The notes below the pieces were generated by a model. It was not told the DNA's origin. It was given only the letters and a program-made list of their open reading frames with translations, and ran no database searches. From contig NZ_CP020947.1 of assembly GCF_000172795.2 (NCBI RefSeq), positions 2,111,001 to 2,175,000 of the forward strand: 64,000 nucleotides of DNA. The letters are read 5' to 3'. Of this stretch, positions 17,266 through 27,116 are shown one piece after another. Made by a program: the position numbers and the translations under genes. The stretch is from Rhizobium sp. CIAT894 (GTDB lineage: Bacteria; Pseudomonadota; Alphaproteobacteria; Rhizobiales; Rhizobiaceae). The number at the start of each line of letters is the position of its first letter. The stretch's first letter is position 1.

Positions 17266-18228
17266 ATGAAATTGAAGACTGCACTTATGAGTGCCACGAT
17301 CCTTGCTGCCTGCATGTTCGGTTCGGCTTCGGCCGCCGGGCTGACCGTCGGCTTCTCGCAGATCGGCTCGGAATCGGGCTGGCGTGCGGCTGAAACGACC
17401 GTCACCAAGGAACAGGCCAAGAAGCGCGGCATCGATCTGAAATTTGCCGATGCACAGCAGAAGCAGGAAAACCAGATCAAGGCTTTGCGCTCCTTCATTG
17501 CTCAGGGCGTCGACGCCATTCTCATTGCACCGGTCGTCGAAACCGGCTGGGACGACGTTCTCAAGGAAGCCAAGGAAGCCAAGATTCCGGTCATCCTTCT
17601 CGACCGCACCATCAAGGCTCCGGACGATCTCTACCTGACCGCTGTTACCTCCGACCTCGTCCATGAAGGCAAGGTCGCCGGTGATTTCCTGGTCAAGACT
17701 GTCGGCGACAAGAAGTGCAACGTCGTCGAACTGCAGGGCACCACTGGTTCGTCGCCGGCCATCGCCCGCAAGAAGGGCTTCGAAGAGGCTCTTGCCGGTC
17801 ACGACAACCTCAAGATCGTTCGCAGCCAGACCGGTGACTTCACCCGCACCAAGGGCAAGGAAGTCATGGAAAGCTTCCTGAAGGCCGAGAACGGCGGCAA
17901 GGATATCTGCGCGCTCTACGCCCACAACGACGACATGGCCGTCGGCGCCATCCAGGCGATCAAGGAAGCCGGCCTGAAGCCCGGCAAGGATATCCTCGTC
18001 GTCTCCATCGACGCCGTTCCCGATATCTTCAAGGCTATGTCCGAAGGCGAATCCAACGCCACGGTCGAGCTGACGCCGAATATGGCAGGTCCGGCCTTCG
18101 ATGCGCTCGATGCCTACCTGAAGGACAAGAAGGCTCCGCCGAAGTGGATCCAGACCGAATCCAAGCTCTACACGCCTGCCGACGAGCCGATGAAGGTCTA
18201 CGAAGAGAAGAAGGGTCAGGGTTACTGA
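17266..18228 (+). CDS. ytfQ: Sugar ABC transporter substrate-binding protein (galactofuranose-type)
   Basis: A 320-residue periplasmic binding protein. The signal peptide is MKLKTALMSATILAACMFG with cleavage after ASA (about residue 23), and the PBP fold follows: GFSQIGSESGWRAAET, NQIKALRSFIAQGVDAILIAPVVETGW, VILLDRTI and NDDMAVGAIQAIKEAGLKPG. These match YtfQ, which binds galactofuranose in E. coli. The ligand in rhizobia may differ. The ATG follows GGGAGGAAATC. A stable hairpin separates it from ytfR. Confidence 0.9.
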   Translation: MKLKTALMSATILAACMFGSASAAGLTVGFSQIGSESGWRAAETTVTKEQAKKRGIDLKFADAQQKQENQIKALRSFIAQGVDAILIAPVVETGWDDVLKEAKEAKIPVILLDRTIKAPDDLYLTAVTSDLVHEGKVAGDFLVKTVGDKKCNVVELQGTTGSSPAIARKKGFEEALAGHDNLKIVRSQTGDFTRTKGKEVMESFLKAENGGKDICALYAHNDDMAVGAIQAIKEAGLKPGKDILVVSIDAVPDIFKAMSEGESNATVELTPNMAGPAFDALDAYLKDKKAPPKWIQTESKLYTPADEPMKVYEEKKGQGY

Positions 18229-18337
18229 TCTGATTTGACGCTTCTGCCTAATTCCACAATCGCAATCGAGAAGGGAATTGGGCAGAATCAAAGCGCTGCA
18301 GCGTCCCGTGCTGAAATGACACGGCGGCGCTGTAGAA

Positions 18338-18366
18338 CCGCACCGGCCCGTCATGGACCGGTGCGG
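18338..18366 (+). other. Stable intercistronic hairpin between ytfQ and ytfR
   Basis: CCGCACCGG and CCGGTGCGG form a perfect 9-bp stem with an 11-base loop. There is no T-tract, so it is unlikely to be a full terminator. It lies in the 215-base gap after the binding-protein gene. Such hairpins often stabilise binding-protein mRNA against 3' decay and raise its level over the membrane genes. Confidence 0.65.
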
Positions 18367-18443
18367 AACTGCCTTGCCGCCTTGGGACGTCATGTCCGGC
18401 CGCGGCGCGGCTTTTGCTGTCAATATCAGGAAAACAGACCCCT

Positions 18444-19967
18444 ATGACTCACGATTTCGAGAACGTTCTCGCGGCTTCCGGAATATCGAAATTCTTTCCC
18501 GGCGCAGTGGCGTTGGACAAGGTCGATTTCACGCTGCGTAAGGGCGAGGTGCATGCGCTGCTTGGTGAGAATGGCGCCGGCAAGTCGACGCTGATCAAAT
18601 GCATCACCGGCGCCTATCATCGTGACGAGGGCAGCCTGACGCTCGACGGTCATGAAATCAATCCGGCCAATACGCTCGCCGCCCAGAATCTCGGCATCGG
18701 CACCGTCTACCAGGAGGTCAACCTGCTGGCCAATCTGAGCGTTGCCGAAAACCTCTTTCTCGGACGCCAGCCAAGGCGTTTCGGCATGACCGATGTCCGC
18801 GCGATGAACCGCAAGGCGCGCGAATTGCTCACCGGCTACGGCATCGATATCGACGTCACCGCCGAGCTTGGCCGCTTCTCCGTTGCCGTCCAGCAGGTGG
18901 TTGCCATCGCCCGCGCCGTGGATCTCTCCGGCAAGGTGCTGATATTGGACGAGCCGACGGCAAGCCTCGACAATCAGGAAGTGGCGCTGCTCTTCCGTAT
19001 CATCGAGGACCTGAAGAAGCGCGGCCTGGGCATCGTCTTCATCACCCATTTCCTCGAGCAGGTCTATGCGATCAGCGACCGCATCACCGTGCTGCGCAAC
19101 GGAAAACTCGTCGGCACCCGCGACGCCGCCGAGCTGCCGCGCCAGGGCTTGATCGCCATGATGCTCGGCCGCGAACTGGCGCATGCCGAGGAGACGGCGA
19201 AGGAGAGGAGTGTCGCCGCCGGCGACGTCCGTTACCGCTTCGCAGGCTACGGCAAGCGCGGCAAGATCCAGCCGTTCGACCTCGATGTGCGCGCCGGCGA
19301 GGTGGTCGGCGTTGCCGGGCTGCTCGGCTCCGGCCGCACCGAAACCGCCGAGCTGCTCTTCGGCATCGAACATGCCGACAGCGGCAGCGTCACGATCGAC
19401 GGCCAGCCGGTGACCCTTTCCAGCCCACGCGCTGCCATCGAAAAAGGCTTCGGCTTCTGCCCCGAGGATCGCAAGACCGACGGCATCGTCGGCGACCTGT
19501 CGATCAGGGAGAACATCGCGCTTGCGCTGCAGGCCCGCCGCGGCTGGACGCGGCCGCTGTCGCGCGCAGAGCAGAATGCGCTTGCCGACCGTTACATCGA
19601 GGCGCTCGATATCCGCACCACCGACCGCGAGAAGCCGATCCGGCTGCTTTCCGGCGGCAACCAGCAGAAGGCGATCCTCGCCCGCTGGCTGGCGACCAAT
19701 CCGAAGTTTCTCATCCTCGACGAGCCGACCCGCGGTATCGATGTCGGCGCCCATGCCGAGATCATCCGGCTGATCGAGCAGCTCTGCGGCGAAGGCATGT
19801 CGCTGATCGTGATTTCCTCGGAACTTGAAGAGCTTGTCGCCTATAGTTCACGTGTCATCGTGCTTCGCGACAGACAGCATATCGCCGAACTCACGGGCGA
19901 ACGGATCACGGCCGCCGGCATCGTCGATGCCATCGCCGCGGCCGAGCATAAGATGGAGGAGGCATGA
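18444..19967 (+). CDS. ytfR: Sugar ABC transporter ATP-binding protein
   Basis: With the ATG at 18444 (MTHDFENVLAASG) the protein has 507 residues and two fused ATPase domains. The first has GENGAGKS and VAVQQVVAIARA with ILDEPTASLD. The second has GLLGSGRTE, a FCPEDRKTDGI segment, LSGGNQQK and ILDEPTRGIDVG. This is the RbsA/YtfR type. A TTG-initiated extension from 18414 is possible but less likely. It overlaps the first permease by 4 bases. Confidence 0.9.
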   Translation: MTHDFENVLAASGISKFFPGAVALDKVDFTLRKGEVHALLGENGAGKSTLIKCITGAYHRDEGSLTLDGHEINPANTLAAQNLGIGTVYQEVNLLANLSVAENLFLGRQPRRFGMTDVRAMNRKARELLTGYGIDIDVTAELGRFSVAVQQVVAIARAVDLSGKVLILDEPTASLDNQEVALLFRIIEDLKKRGLGIVFITHFLEQVYAISDRITVLRNGKLVGTRDAAELPRQGLIAMMLGRELAHAEETAKERSVAAGDVRYRFAGYGKRGKIQPFDLDVRAGEVVGVAGLLGSGRTETAELLFGIEHADSGSVTIDGQPVTLSSPRAAIEKGFGFCPEDRKTDGIVGDLSIRENIALALQARRGWTRPLSRAEQNALADRYIEALDIRTTDREKPIRLLSGGNQQKAILARWLATNPKFLILDEPTRGIDVGAHAEIIRLIEQLCGEGMSLIVISSELEELVAYSSRVIVLRDRQHIAELTGERITAAGIVDAIAAAEHKMEEA

Positions 19968-20977
19968 GGTCCTCGCTGAACGCGCTGGCTTATCGCCTGG
20001 CGCCGCAATTGATTGCGCTTGTTGTCATTCTTTTGTTGAATTTCATCACGTCACCGCAGTTTTTTAATGTCGTGGTTCAAAACGACCGCCTCTATGGCAG
20101 CCTGATTGACGTGCTGAACCGCGGCGCGCCGGTGGCGTTGCTGGCGATCGGCATGACGCTGGTCATCGCCACCAAGGGCATCGATCTGTCCGTCGGCGCT
20201 GTTATCGCCATCTGCGGTGCCGTTGCCGCATCGTCGATTGTCTCAGGAAATTCAGTGGCCTACACCATTATCCTGACGTTGGTGATCGGCATTGCCTGTG
20301 GCGTCTGGAACGGTTTCCTGGTGGCTGTCCTCAATATCCAGCCGATCATCGCCACGCTGGTGCTGATGGTCGCCGGTCGCGGCATCGCCCAACTCATCAC
20401 CGAAGGCGCCATTTTGACCTTCAACGATGACGGGCTGACCTTCTTCGGCAGTGGCTCCATGGCCCTCCTGCCGATGCCTGTCGTCATCTGGCTTCTCGTC
20501 GGCCTGCTCGTCATCCTGCTCGTCCGCCGGACTGCGCTCGGCATGCTGATCGAGGCCGTCGGCATCAATCGCCGTGCCAGCACGCTTTCGGGCATTCAAA
20601 CGCCGGTGCTGCTGATGGCGGTCTATATGCTGAGCGGGCTCTGCGCCTCGATCGCCGGTATCATCGTCGCCGCCGACATCAAGGGCGCCGATGCCAACAA
20701 TGCCGGCCTGTGGCTCGAACTCGACGCCATCCTCGCCGTCGTCGTCGGCGGCAATTCACTGCTCGGCGGCCGCTTCAGCATTCTTGGATCGCTGATCGGA
20801 GCGATGATCATCCAGGCGGTGAATACCGGCATCCTGTCTTCCGGCTTCCCGCCGGAGTTCAACCTGATCATCAAGGCCATCATCATTATCGTCATCCTCG
20901 TCATCCAGTCGCCGGCGGTGCAGTCGCTCGCCATCTTCGCCAGCCGCCGGCCGGGCGGAAGGGAGCAGCCGAAATGA
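19964..20977 (+). CDS. ytfT: Sugar ABC transporter permease
   Basis: A 337-residue polytopic protein of the RbsC family. The signature segment ALLAIGMTLVIATKGIDLSVG (about residues 57-77) is well conserved, and GNSLLGGRFSILGSLIGA lies near the C-terminus. The order ytfQ-ytfR-ytfT-yjfF is that of the E. coli galactofuranose importer. It overlaps ytfR at ATGA and yjfF by 4 bases. Confidence 0.9.
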   Translation: MRSSLNALAYRLAPQLIALVVILLLNFITSPQFFNVVVQNDRLYGSLIDVLNRGAPVALLAIGMTLVIATKGIDLSVGAVIAICGAVAASSIVSGNSVAYTIILTLVIGIACGVWNGFLVAVLNIQPIIATLVLMVAGRGIAQLITEGAILTFNDDGLTFFGSGSMALLPMPVVIWLLVGLLVILLVRRTALGMLIEAVGINRRASTLSGIQTPVLLMAVYMLSGLCASIAGIIVAADIKGADANNAGLWLELDAILAVVVGGNSLLGGRFSILGSLIGAMIIQAVNTGILSSGFPPEFNLIIKAIIIIVILVIQSPAVQSLAIFASRRPGGREQPK

Positions 20978-21942
20978 ATTCCAAATACCTGCCGCTGCTT
21001 GCGACCATCGTCATCTTCGTGCTCGCCTATGCCGGCTGCACGCTGCAATATCCGAACATGCTGTCGACACGCGTGATCGGCAATCTTCTGACCGACAACG
21101 CCTTTCTCGGCATTGCCGCCGTCGGCATGACCTTCGTGATCATCTCCGGCGGCATCGATCTGTCGATCGGATCGGTCATCGCCTTCACCGGCGTCTTCCT
21201 TGCAGTGATCTTGCAGAAGACCTCGATCCACCCGCTGCTCGCCTTTGCGATCGTGCTTGTGATCACCACCGCTTTCGGCGCCATCATGGGCGCCATCATC
21301 CACTATCTCGAAATGCCGGCCTTCATCGTCACGCTTGCCGGCATGTTCCTGGCGCGCGGCATGGCCTTCGTGCTCTCGATCGACAGCATTCCGATCGACC
21401 ACGAATATTATTCGACGCTGACGAGCCTCTATTGGCGGCTGCCCGGCGGTGGGCGGCTGACGCTGATCGGCGCCATCATGCTTCTGGTCTTTGCCGCCGG
21501 CATTTTCATCGCCCAGCGCACCCGCTTCGGCACCAATGTCTATGCGCTCGGCGGCGGCCCGCAGACGGCGCGGCTGATGGGCGTGCCTGTGGGACGCACG
21601 ACAATTCAGATCTATGCGCTGTCGGGCTTTCTGGCAGGCCTATCCGGGATCGTTTTTTCGCTGTACACCTCTGCCGGATATTCTCTTGCAGCAGTCGGCG
21701 TCGAACTCGATGCCATCGCGGCGGTTGTCATTGGGGGGACGCTGCTGACCGGAGGAGCGGGATTCGTGGCGGGAACCTTGATCGGTATCCTGATCCAGGG
21801 GCTCATTCAGACCTACATCACCTTCGACGGCACGCTGTCGAGCTGGTGGACCAAGATCCTGATTGGGCTTCTGCTGTTTGCATTCATCCTGATGCAGAAA
21901 GCCATCCTGTTCGTTTCCAGTCTGAACAAGAGGTACGCCTGA
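20974..21942 (+). CDS. yjfF: Sugar ABC transporter permease
   Basis: The ATG at 20974, preceded by GGAAGGGAG and overlapping the ytfT stop, gives 322 residues (MNSKYLPLLATIVIF). It is an RbsC-family permease with AVGMTFVIISGGIDLSIGS (about residues 50-68) and YALGGGPQTARLMGVPVGRT in the cytoplasmic loop. An apparent N-terminal extension back to 20710 lies in the ytfT gene and is not real. It forms the heterodimeric channel with YtfT. Confidence 0.9.
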   Translation: MNSKYLPLLATIVIFVLAYAGCTLQYPNMLSTRVIGNLLTDNAFLGIAAVGMTFVIISGGIDLSIGSVIAFTGVFLAVILQKTSIHPLLAFAIVLVITTAFGAIMGAIIHYLEMPAFIVTLAGMFLARGMAFVLSIDSIPIDHEYYSTLTSLYWRLPGGGRLTLIGAIMLLVFAAGIFIAQRTRFGTNVYALGGGPQTARLMGVPVGRTTIQIYALSGFLAGLSGIVFSLYTSAGYSLAAVGVELDAIAAVVIGGTLLTGGAGFVAGTLIGILIQGLIQTYITFDGTLSSWWTKILIGLLLFAFILMQKAILFVSSLNKRYA

Positions 21943-21958
21943 AGGGGAGAGGGATCGC

Positions 21959-22735
21959 TTGCGCAACACATTGGAAGAGACACGTAAGACGGGGCGCAGA
22001 ACCCGGACGAGCCACGCGCAGGTGGTCGACGAACTTGGCAAGGCTATCGTCGCCGGCACCTATCCCGTCGGCTCGATCCTGCCTGGCGATACCGAACTGG
22101 CGCAGCGCTTCAAGGTGTCCCGCACCGTCTTGCGCGAGACGATGAAGACGCTCGCCGCCAAGGGCATGGTCGTCGCCAAGGCGCGGGTCGGCACGCGTGT
22201 GACCGGGAAGAACCTCTGGAACATGTTCGACAGCGAGATCATCGCCTGGCACTTCGACAATGGCGTGACGGAAGAATTCTTGCTGCAGCTCTACGATATC
22301 CGTCTCGCCGTCGAACCCTTCGCCGCCGGTCTCGTCGCCGAACGGGCGAATGCCGAGGATATCGAGACGCTGCGCGCATTGGCGCTCGATATGGCGGCGA
22401 GCGGCCATACTGCCGACAGCCTGGCGCTTGCCGACCTTCGCTTTCACCTGGCGATCGCCGAAGCCTCGCACAATCCCTTCATGCGCACCTTGGGCAGCCT
22501 GATTGAGGCGGCCCTCGTCGGCATGTTCCGCATGAGCACGCCGCCCACCGAAAACGGCTTCGCCAATATCGCCGACACCCATATGCGCATCGTCGATGCG
22601 ATCGTTTCCGGTGACAGCCTTGCTGCGCGCCGCGCCATGGAGCTTGTCATCCTGGACGGCCGCCACCATGTGCACGAGGCCTTCGCCGCCGTCGGTTCGC
22701 AGACCGTCATCGTGTCGATTTCGACCGAAATTTAA
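21959..22735 (+). CDS. GntR-family (FadR subfamily) transcriptional regulator
   Basis: A 258-residue protein beginning at a TTG at 21959 behind a GGGGAGAGGG ribosome site. The helix-turn-helix lies in VGSILPGDTELAQRFKVSRTVLRETMKTLAAKGMV (about residues 38-72), and an FCD domain with acidic and histidine metal-ligand residues follows. It begins 16 bases after yjfF, so it is probably the local regulator of the sugar importer and may also bind the site at 17212-17225. Start uncertain because of TTG. Confidence 0.88.
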   Translation: MRNTLEETRKTGRRTRTSHAQVVDELGKAIVAGTYPVGSILPGDTELAQRFKVSRTVLRETMKTLAAKGMVVAKARVGTRVTGKNLWNMFDSEIIAWHFDNGVTEEFLLQLYDIRLAVEPFAAGLVAERANAEDIETLRALALDMAASGHTADSLALADLRFHLAIAEASHNPFMRTLGSLIEAALVGMFRMSTPPTENGFANIADTHMRIVDAIVSGDSLAARRAMELVILDGRHHVHEAFAAVGSQTVIVSISTEI

Positions 22736-22909
22736 CACCCGTAAAGGCTTTGCTGATCTGAGGCTATCGCGCGGCTTTTCAGGCGCGCAAAGCACGCTGC
22801 AAGACTTTCAATCCACCCAACGTGCTTTCCGAAAATCGATTCCGATTTCAGGAATTATGCAGTATGAGGCAACAAAGCCGCCTCACGGCGCGGATTCGCG
22901 GAGCAGATC

Positions 22910-24271
22910 ATGGAACGTACTTGTCTTGCCGTCATCCTTGCCGCCGGTGACAGCACGCGGATGAAATCCTCGAAATCGAAAGTGCTGCATCCGGTCGCTG
23001 GACGGCCGATGATCGCCCATGTGGTCGAGGCGGTCGCCTCTGCCGGGATCGCCTCCGTCGCCCTCGTCGTCGGCCGCGATGCCGAGGATGTGGCAAAGGC
23101 GGCGGCGATCGACGGCGTCGGTATCGAATCCTATCTGCAGAAGGAGCGTCTTGGCACCGGCCATGCGGTGCTGGCTGCGCGCGAAGCAATCGCCAAGGGC
23201 TATGACGATATCCTCGTTACCTATGGCGACGTGCCGCTGCAGACCGACGCGCCGCTAAAGGCCGCCCGCCAGGGACTTGCCGACGGTAGTGATGTCGTCG
23301 TTATCGGTTTCCATACCGACCGGCCGACCGGCTACGGCCGCGTGCTCGTCAAGGACGGCGAACTGATCGCCATCCGCGAGGAGAAGGACGCGACCGATGC
23401 CGAGCGCACCGTCACCTGGTGCAACAGCGGGCTGATGGCGATCAACGGCCGCAAGGCGCTCGATCTTCTCTCGCGGATCGGCAACGCCAATGCCAAGGGC
23501 GAATTCTATCTGACCGATCTCGTCGAGATCGCCCGTTCGCTCGGCGGCCGCGTTACCGCCGTCGATGCTCCTGAAATCGAGATGACCGGCTGCAACAACC
23601 GCGCCGAACTCGCCGTCATCGAGCGCTTCTGGCAGGAGCGCCGCCGCCACCAGATGATGCTGGCGGGCGTCACCATGATAGCGCCGGAAACGGTCTTTCT
23701 GTCTTATGACACCGTCATCGGCCAGGACGCGCTGATCGAGCCGAATGTCGTCTTCGGTGCCGGCGCGGTCATCGACAGCGGCGCAGTCATCCATGCCTTC
23801 TCGCATATCGAGGGTGCCCATGTCAGCCAGGGTGCGACCGTCGGCCCCTTCGCGCGCCTGCGCCCGGGTGCCGATCTCGCCGACGGTTCGAAGGTCGGCA
23901 ATTTCTGCGAGGTCAAGAACGGCCGGATCGGCGAGGGCGCCAAGGTCAACCATCTCACCTATATCGGCGATGCGGTCATCGGCGCCGGCAGCAATATCGG
24001 CGCTGGGACGATCACCTGCAACTATGACGGCGTCAACAAGAGCGAGACGGTGATCGGCGAAAACGCCTTCATCGGTTCCAACTCCTCGCTGGTCGCGCCG
24101 GTGACGATCGGCGACGGCGCCTATATCGCCTCCGGCAGCGTCATCACCGCCGACGTGCCGGCCGACGCGCTGGCGCTCGGCCGGGCCCGCCAGGAGATCA
24201 AGCCCGGCCGCGCATCGCTGCTGCGCGAGCGCGCGCTCGCCATCAAGGCGGCGAAAAAGGCGAAGAGCTGA
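22910..24271 (+). CDS. glmU: Bifunctional GlcN-1-P acetyltransferase / GlcNAc-1-P uridyltransferase
   Basis: A 453-residue cytoplasmic enzyme that makes UDP-GlcNAc for peptidoglycan and lipopolysaccharide. The N-terminal uridyltransferase has [19 protein letters not shown] (L-A-x-G-x-x-T-R-M, about residues 10-28) and a TYGDVPL metal site. The C-terminal left-handed beta-helix acetyltransferase carries [20 protein letters not shown] hexapeptide repeats and [13 protein letters not shown]. It lies 111 bases upstream of glmS, so both steps of the amino-sugar route are encoded together. Confidence 0.97.
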   Translation: MERTCLAVILAAGDSTRMKSSKSKVLHPVAGRPMIAHVVEAVASAGIASVALVVGRDAEDVAKAAAIDGVGIESYLQKERLGTGHAVLAAREAIAKGYDDILVTYGDVPLQTDAPLKAARQGLADGSDVVVIGFHTDRPTGYGRVLVKDGELIAIREEKDATDAERTVTWCNSGLMAINGRKALDLLSRIGNANAKGEFYLTDLVEIARSLGGRVTAVDAPEIEMTGCNNRAELAVIERFWQERRRHQMMLAGVTMIAPETVFLSYDTVIGQDALIEPNVVFGAGAVIDSGAVIHAFSHIEGAHVSQGATVGPFARLRPGADLADGSKVGNFCEVKNGRIGEGAKVNHLTYIGDAVIGAGSNIGAGTITCNYDGVNKSETVIGENAFIGSNSSLVAPVTIGDGAYIASGSVITADVPADALALGRARQEIKPGRASLLRERALAIKAAKKAKS

Positions 24272-24382
24272 GCGGCCTTGCGTAACCGGCGGAAATTGAA
24301 AGTGACCGCCGAGGTAATTGAGAAATAAGCAGGAATCGTTAGGACTGGCCTCGTCATCGAAGCCTTATGGGGAATATATTGC

Positions 24383-26209
24383 ATGTGCGGTATTGTGGGG
24401 ATTGTGGGAAGTCAGCCTGTTGCCGGGCGCCTGGTCGATGCGCTGAAGCGTCTCGAATATCGCGGCTATGACTCCGCCGGCGTCGCCACCATCCATGAAG
24501 GGGTGATGGATCGCCGCCGCGCCGAAGGCAAACTGTTCAATCTGGAAAAGCGCCTCGATGCCGAACCGCTGCCGGGCGTGGTCGGCATTGCCCATACCCG
24601 CTGGGCGACCCACGGCGTGCCGAATGAGACCAACGCCCATCCGCATTTCGTCGAAGGTGTCGCTGTCGTCCACAACGGCATCATCGAGAATTTTTCCGAG
24701 CTTCGCGACGAATTGACCGAGGCGGGCGCTGTCTTCGAAACCCAGACCGACACCGAGGTCGTCGCCCAGTTGATGGCGAAATACCTGCGCGAGGGCCTCG
24801 AGCCGCGCGCCGCCATGCTGCAGATGCTGAACCGGCTGACCGGCGCCTATGCGCTCGCCGTCATGCTCAAGGCCGATCCCGGCACGATCATGGCCGCCCG
24901 CTCCGGACCGCCGCTTGCCGTCGGCTACGGCCGCGGCGAAATGTTCCTCGGCTCGGACGCGATTGCGCTGTCGCCCTTCACCAACGAGATCACCTATCTC
25001 GTCGACGGCGATTGCGCCGTCCTCACCCGTGACAGTGTCGCCGTCATCGATTTTACCGGCAAGCCGGTCAAGCGCGCCCGCCAGATTTCACAGGCGACCG
25101 CCTATGTCGTCGACAAGGGCAACCACCGCCATTTCATGGAAAAGGAAATCTACGAGCAGCCCGAGGTCATCTCCCACGCGCTCAGCCACTATGTCGATTT
25201 CGCCGAAAACACGATCGGCGCCAATGCCGCGGCAATCGACTTCAAGGCGGCGACCGGCCTTGCGATCTCGGCCTGCGGCACCGCTTATCTCGCCGGTCTC
25301 GTCGGCAAATACTGGTTCGAGCGTTATGCCCGCCTTCCGGTCGAGATCGACGTCGCCTCCGAATTCCGTTACCGCGAAATGCCGCTGTCGTCGTCGCAGG
25401 CCGCACTCTTCATCTCGCAGTCGGGCGAAACCGCCGATACGCTGGCATCGCTGCGTTATTGCCGTGACAACGGCCTGAAGATCGGCGCGGTCGTCAATGT
25501 CCGCGAATCGACGATCGCCCGCGAATCCGACGCCGTCTTCCCGATCATGGCCGGCCCCGAAATCGGCGTCGCCTCGACCAAGGCCTTCACCTGCCAGCTC
25601 GCCGTGCTGGCGTCGCTCGCGATCGGCGCCGGCAAGGCGCGCGGCACGGTGAGTGCGGAGGAGGAGAGGGCGCTGGTGCGCCATCTCGCCGAAATGCCGC
25701 GCGTCATGAGCCGGGTGCTGAACCTCATCCAGCCGCAGATGGAAAGCCTGTCGCGCGAACTGTCGAAGTGCAAGGACGTGCTCTATCTCGGCCGCGGCAC
25801 CAGCTTCCCGCTTGCCATGGAAGGCGCGCTGAAACTCAAGGAAATTTCCTATATCCACGCCGAAGGTTATGCCGCCGGCGAATTGAAGCACGGGCCGATC
25901 GCGCTGATCGATGAGAATATGCCCGTTATCGTTATCGCTCCCTACGACCGTTTCTTCGAAAAGACCGTTTCGAACATGCAGGAGGTCGCAGCCCGCGGCG
26001 GTCGAATCATCTTCATCACCGACGAGGCGGGTGCTGCGGCCTCGAAACTGCCGACCATGGCGACGATCATCCTGCCCGTTGTCGACGAAATCATCGCGCC
26101 GATGATCTTCTCGCTGCCGATCCAGCTGCTCGCCTATCACACCGCCGTCTTCATGGGCACCGACGTCGATCAGCCGCGCAATCTGGCGAAATCCGTGACC
26201 GTGGAATAA
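24383..26209 (+). CDS. glmS: Glutamine--fructose-6-phosphate aminotransferase (isomerizing)
   Basis: A 608-residue enzyme that converts fructose-6-phosphate and glutamine to glucosamine-6-phosphate. The sequence starts MCGIVGIVG, so Cys2 after Met removal is the glutaminase nucleophile. RWATHGVPNETNAHPH and an NGIIEN loop complete the class II glutaminase site. Two SIS domains follow (SACGTAYLAGLVGKYWFE and SQSGETADTLASLRYC, then LGRGTSFPLAMEGALKLKE). It ends in the conserved NLAKSVTVE tail. No glmS ribozyme-like leader was seen. Confidence 0.97.
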   Translation: MCGIVGIVGSQPVAGRLVDALKRLEYRGYDSAGVATIHEGVMDRRRAEGKLFNLEKRLDAEPLPGVVGIAHTRWATHGVPNETNAHPHFVEGVAVVHNGIIENFSELRDELTEAGAVFETQTDTEVVAQLMAKYLREGLEPRAAMLQMLNRLTGAYALAVMLKADPGTIMAARSGPPLAVGYGRGEMFLGSDAIALSPFTNEITYLVDGDCAVLTRDSVAVIDFTGKPVKRARQISQATAYVVDKGNHRHFMEKEIYEQPEVISHALSHYVDFAENTIGANAAAIDFKAATGLAISACGTAYLAGLVGKYWFERYARLPVEIDVASEFRYREMPLSSSQAALFISQSGETADTLASLRYCRDNGLKIGAVVNVRESTIARESDAVFPIMAGPEIGVASTKAFTCQLAVLASLAIGAGKARGTVSAEEERALVRHLAEMPRVMSRVLNLIQPQMESLSRELSKCKDVLYLGRGTSFPLAMEGALKLKEISYIHAEGYAAGELKHGPIALIDENMPVIVIAPYDRFFEKTVSNMQEVAARGGRIIFITDEAGAAASKLPTMATIILPVVDEIIAPMIFSLPIQLLAYHTAVFMGTDVDQPRNLAKSVTVE

Positions 26210-26343
26210 GCCCGCGACGCCCCGATCTTCGCGCCGAAACATATTGTGTGACGCCCCGAATTCTGGCAGTTTTACCAGGCGGACAAGGGGGAAGGGCCGG
26301 CGTTCCGGCCTGTCCAGGACCGAGATGGAGCTCATCAGGAGAG

Positions 26344-27051
26344 ATGACCGACAACACCCCCAGAATGCCGGTCGCGACCCGGCTGAGGAATAATTTTCTC
26401 GCGGGCCTGATCATCTGCGCGCCGATCGCGATCACCATCTGGCTGACCTGGACCTTCATCCACTGGTCCGACAGCTGGGTCAGGCCCTATATTCCGGCGC
26501 GCTGGAATCCGGAAAGCTATCTCAATTTCGCCATTCCCGGTTTCGGCCTGCTGACGGCCGTCGTGCTGATCACCGTTGTCGGTTTTCTCGGCAAGAACCT
26601 GATCGGCCAGAGCATCGTCGGTTTCGGCGAATCGGTCGTTCAGCGCATGCCGCTGGTGCGCACGATCTACAGAAGCGTGAAGCAGATTTTCGAAACGGTG
26701 CTGAAGGAGCAGTCGAACTCCTTTAAGAAAGTCGGCCTCATCGAATATCCCAGTCCCGGCCTCTGGGCGCTGGTTTTCGTGGCCACCGACGCCAAGGGCG
26801 AGATCGCTTCGAAGTTCAACGCCATGGGCCAGGATATGGTTGCGGTCTTCCTGCCGCCGACGCCGGTGCCGACCGCCGGTTTCCTCGTCTTCGTACCGCG
26901 CGAGAAGATTGTGCTGCTCGACATGTCGCCGGAAGATGCCGCCAAGTTCCTGATCTCAGGCGGGCTCGTGGCTCCTGAAATCCCTCAGTCCGAGCCGAAG
27001 CCGAAGCATTTGCCGCGGCCGAAGCCGGTGGCCGTTTCCAAGGTTGAATGA
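26344..27051 (+). CDS. DUF502 family inner-membrane protein
   Basis: The ATG at 26344, with AGGAG directly upstream, gives 235 residues. Two helices (about residues 22-45 and 62-85) flank a segment with WNPESYLNFAIPGFG. The cytoplasmic part contains PLVRTIYRSVKQIFETVL and a conserved PTPVPTAGFLVFVPREKI motif, all typical of DUF502. The C-terminus is Pro/Lys-rich. The function of the family is unknown. It follows glmS by 134 bases and may be a separate unit. Confidence 0.85.
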   Translation: MTDNTPRMPVATRLRNNFLAGLIICAPIAITIWLTWTFIHWSDSWVRPYIPARWNPESYLNFAIPGFGLLTAVVLITVVGFLGKNLIGQSIVGFGESVVQRMPLVRTIYRSVKQIFETVLKEQSNSFKKVGLIEYPSPGLWALVFVATDAKGEIASKFNAMGQDMVAVFLPPTPVPTAGFLVFVPREKIVLLDMSPEDAAKFLISGGLVAPEIPQSEPKPKHLPRPKPVAVSKVE

Positions 27052-27052
27052 C

Positions 27053-27097
27053 GCATGTCGCCCAAAAGTGTTTAGCGGTTTTGGGATAACAACATGC
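27053..27097 (+). repeat. Rhizobial dispersed intergenic repeat, copy A
   Basis: This 45-base element begins GCATGTCGCCCAAAAGTG and ends ACAACATGC. It closely matches the reverse complement of 59224-59268. It lies between the convergent DUF502 and recG genes. Confidence 0.8.
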
Positions 27098-27116
27098 ACG
27101 GCGCGTGTGGCGCGCT

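Noticed and set aside
24272..24382. Possible glmS ribozyme or leader
   Set aside because: The 111-base gap lacks the ribozyme core, which is a feature of Gram-positive glmS genes.
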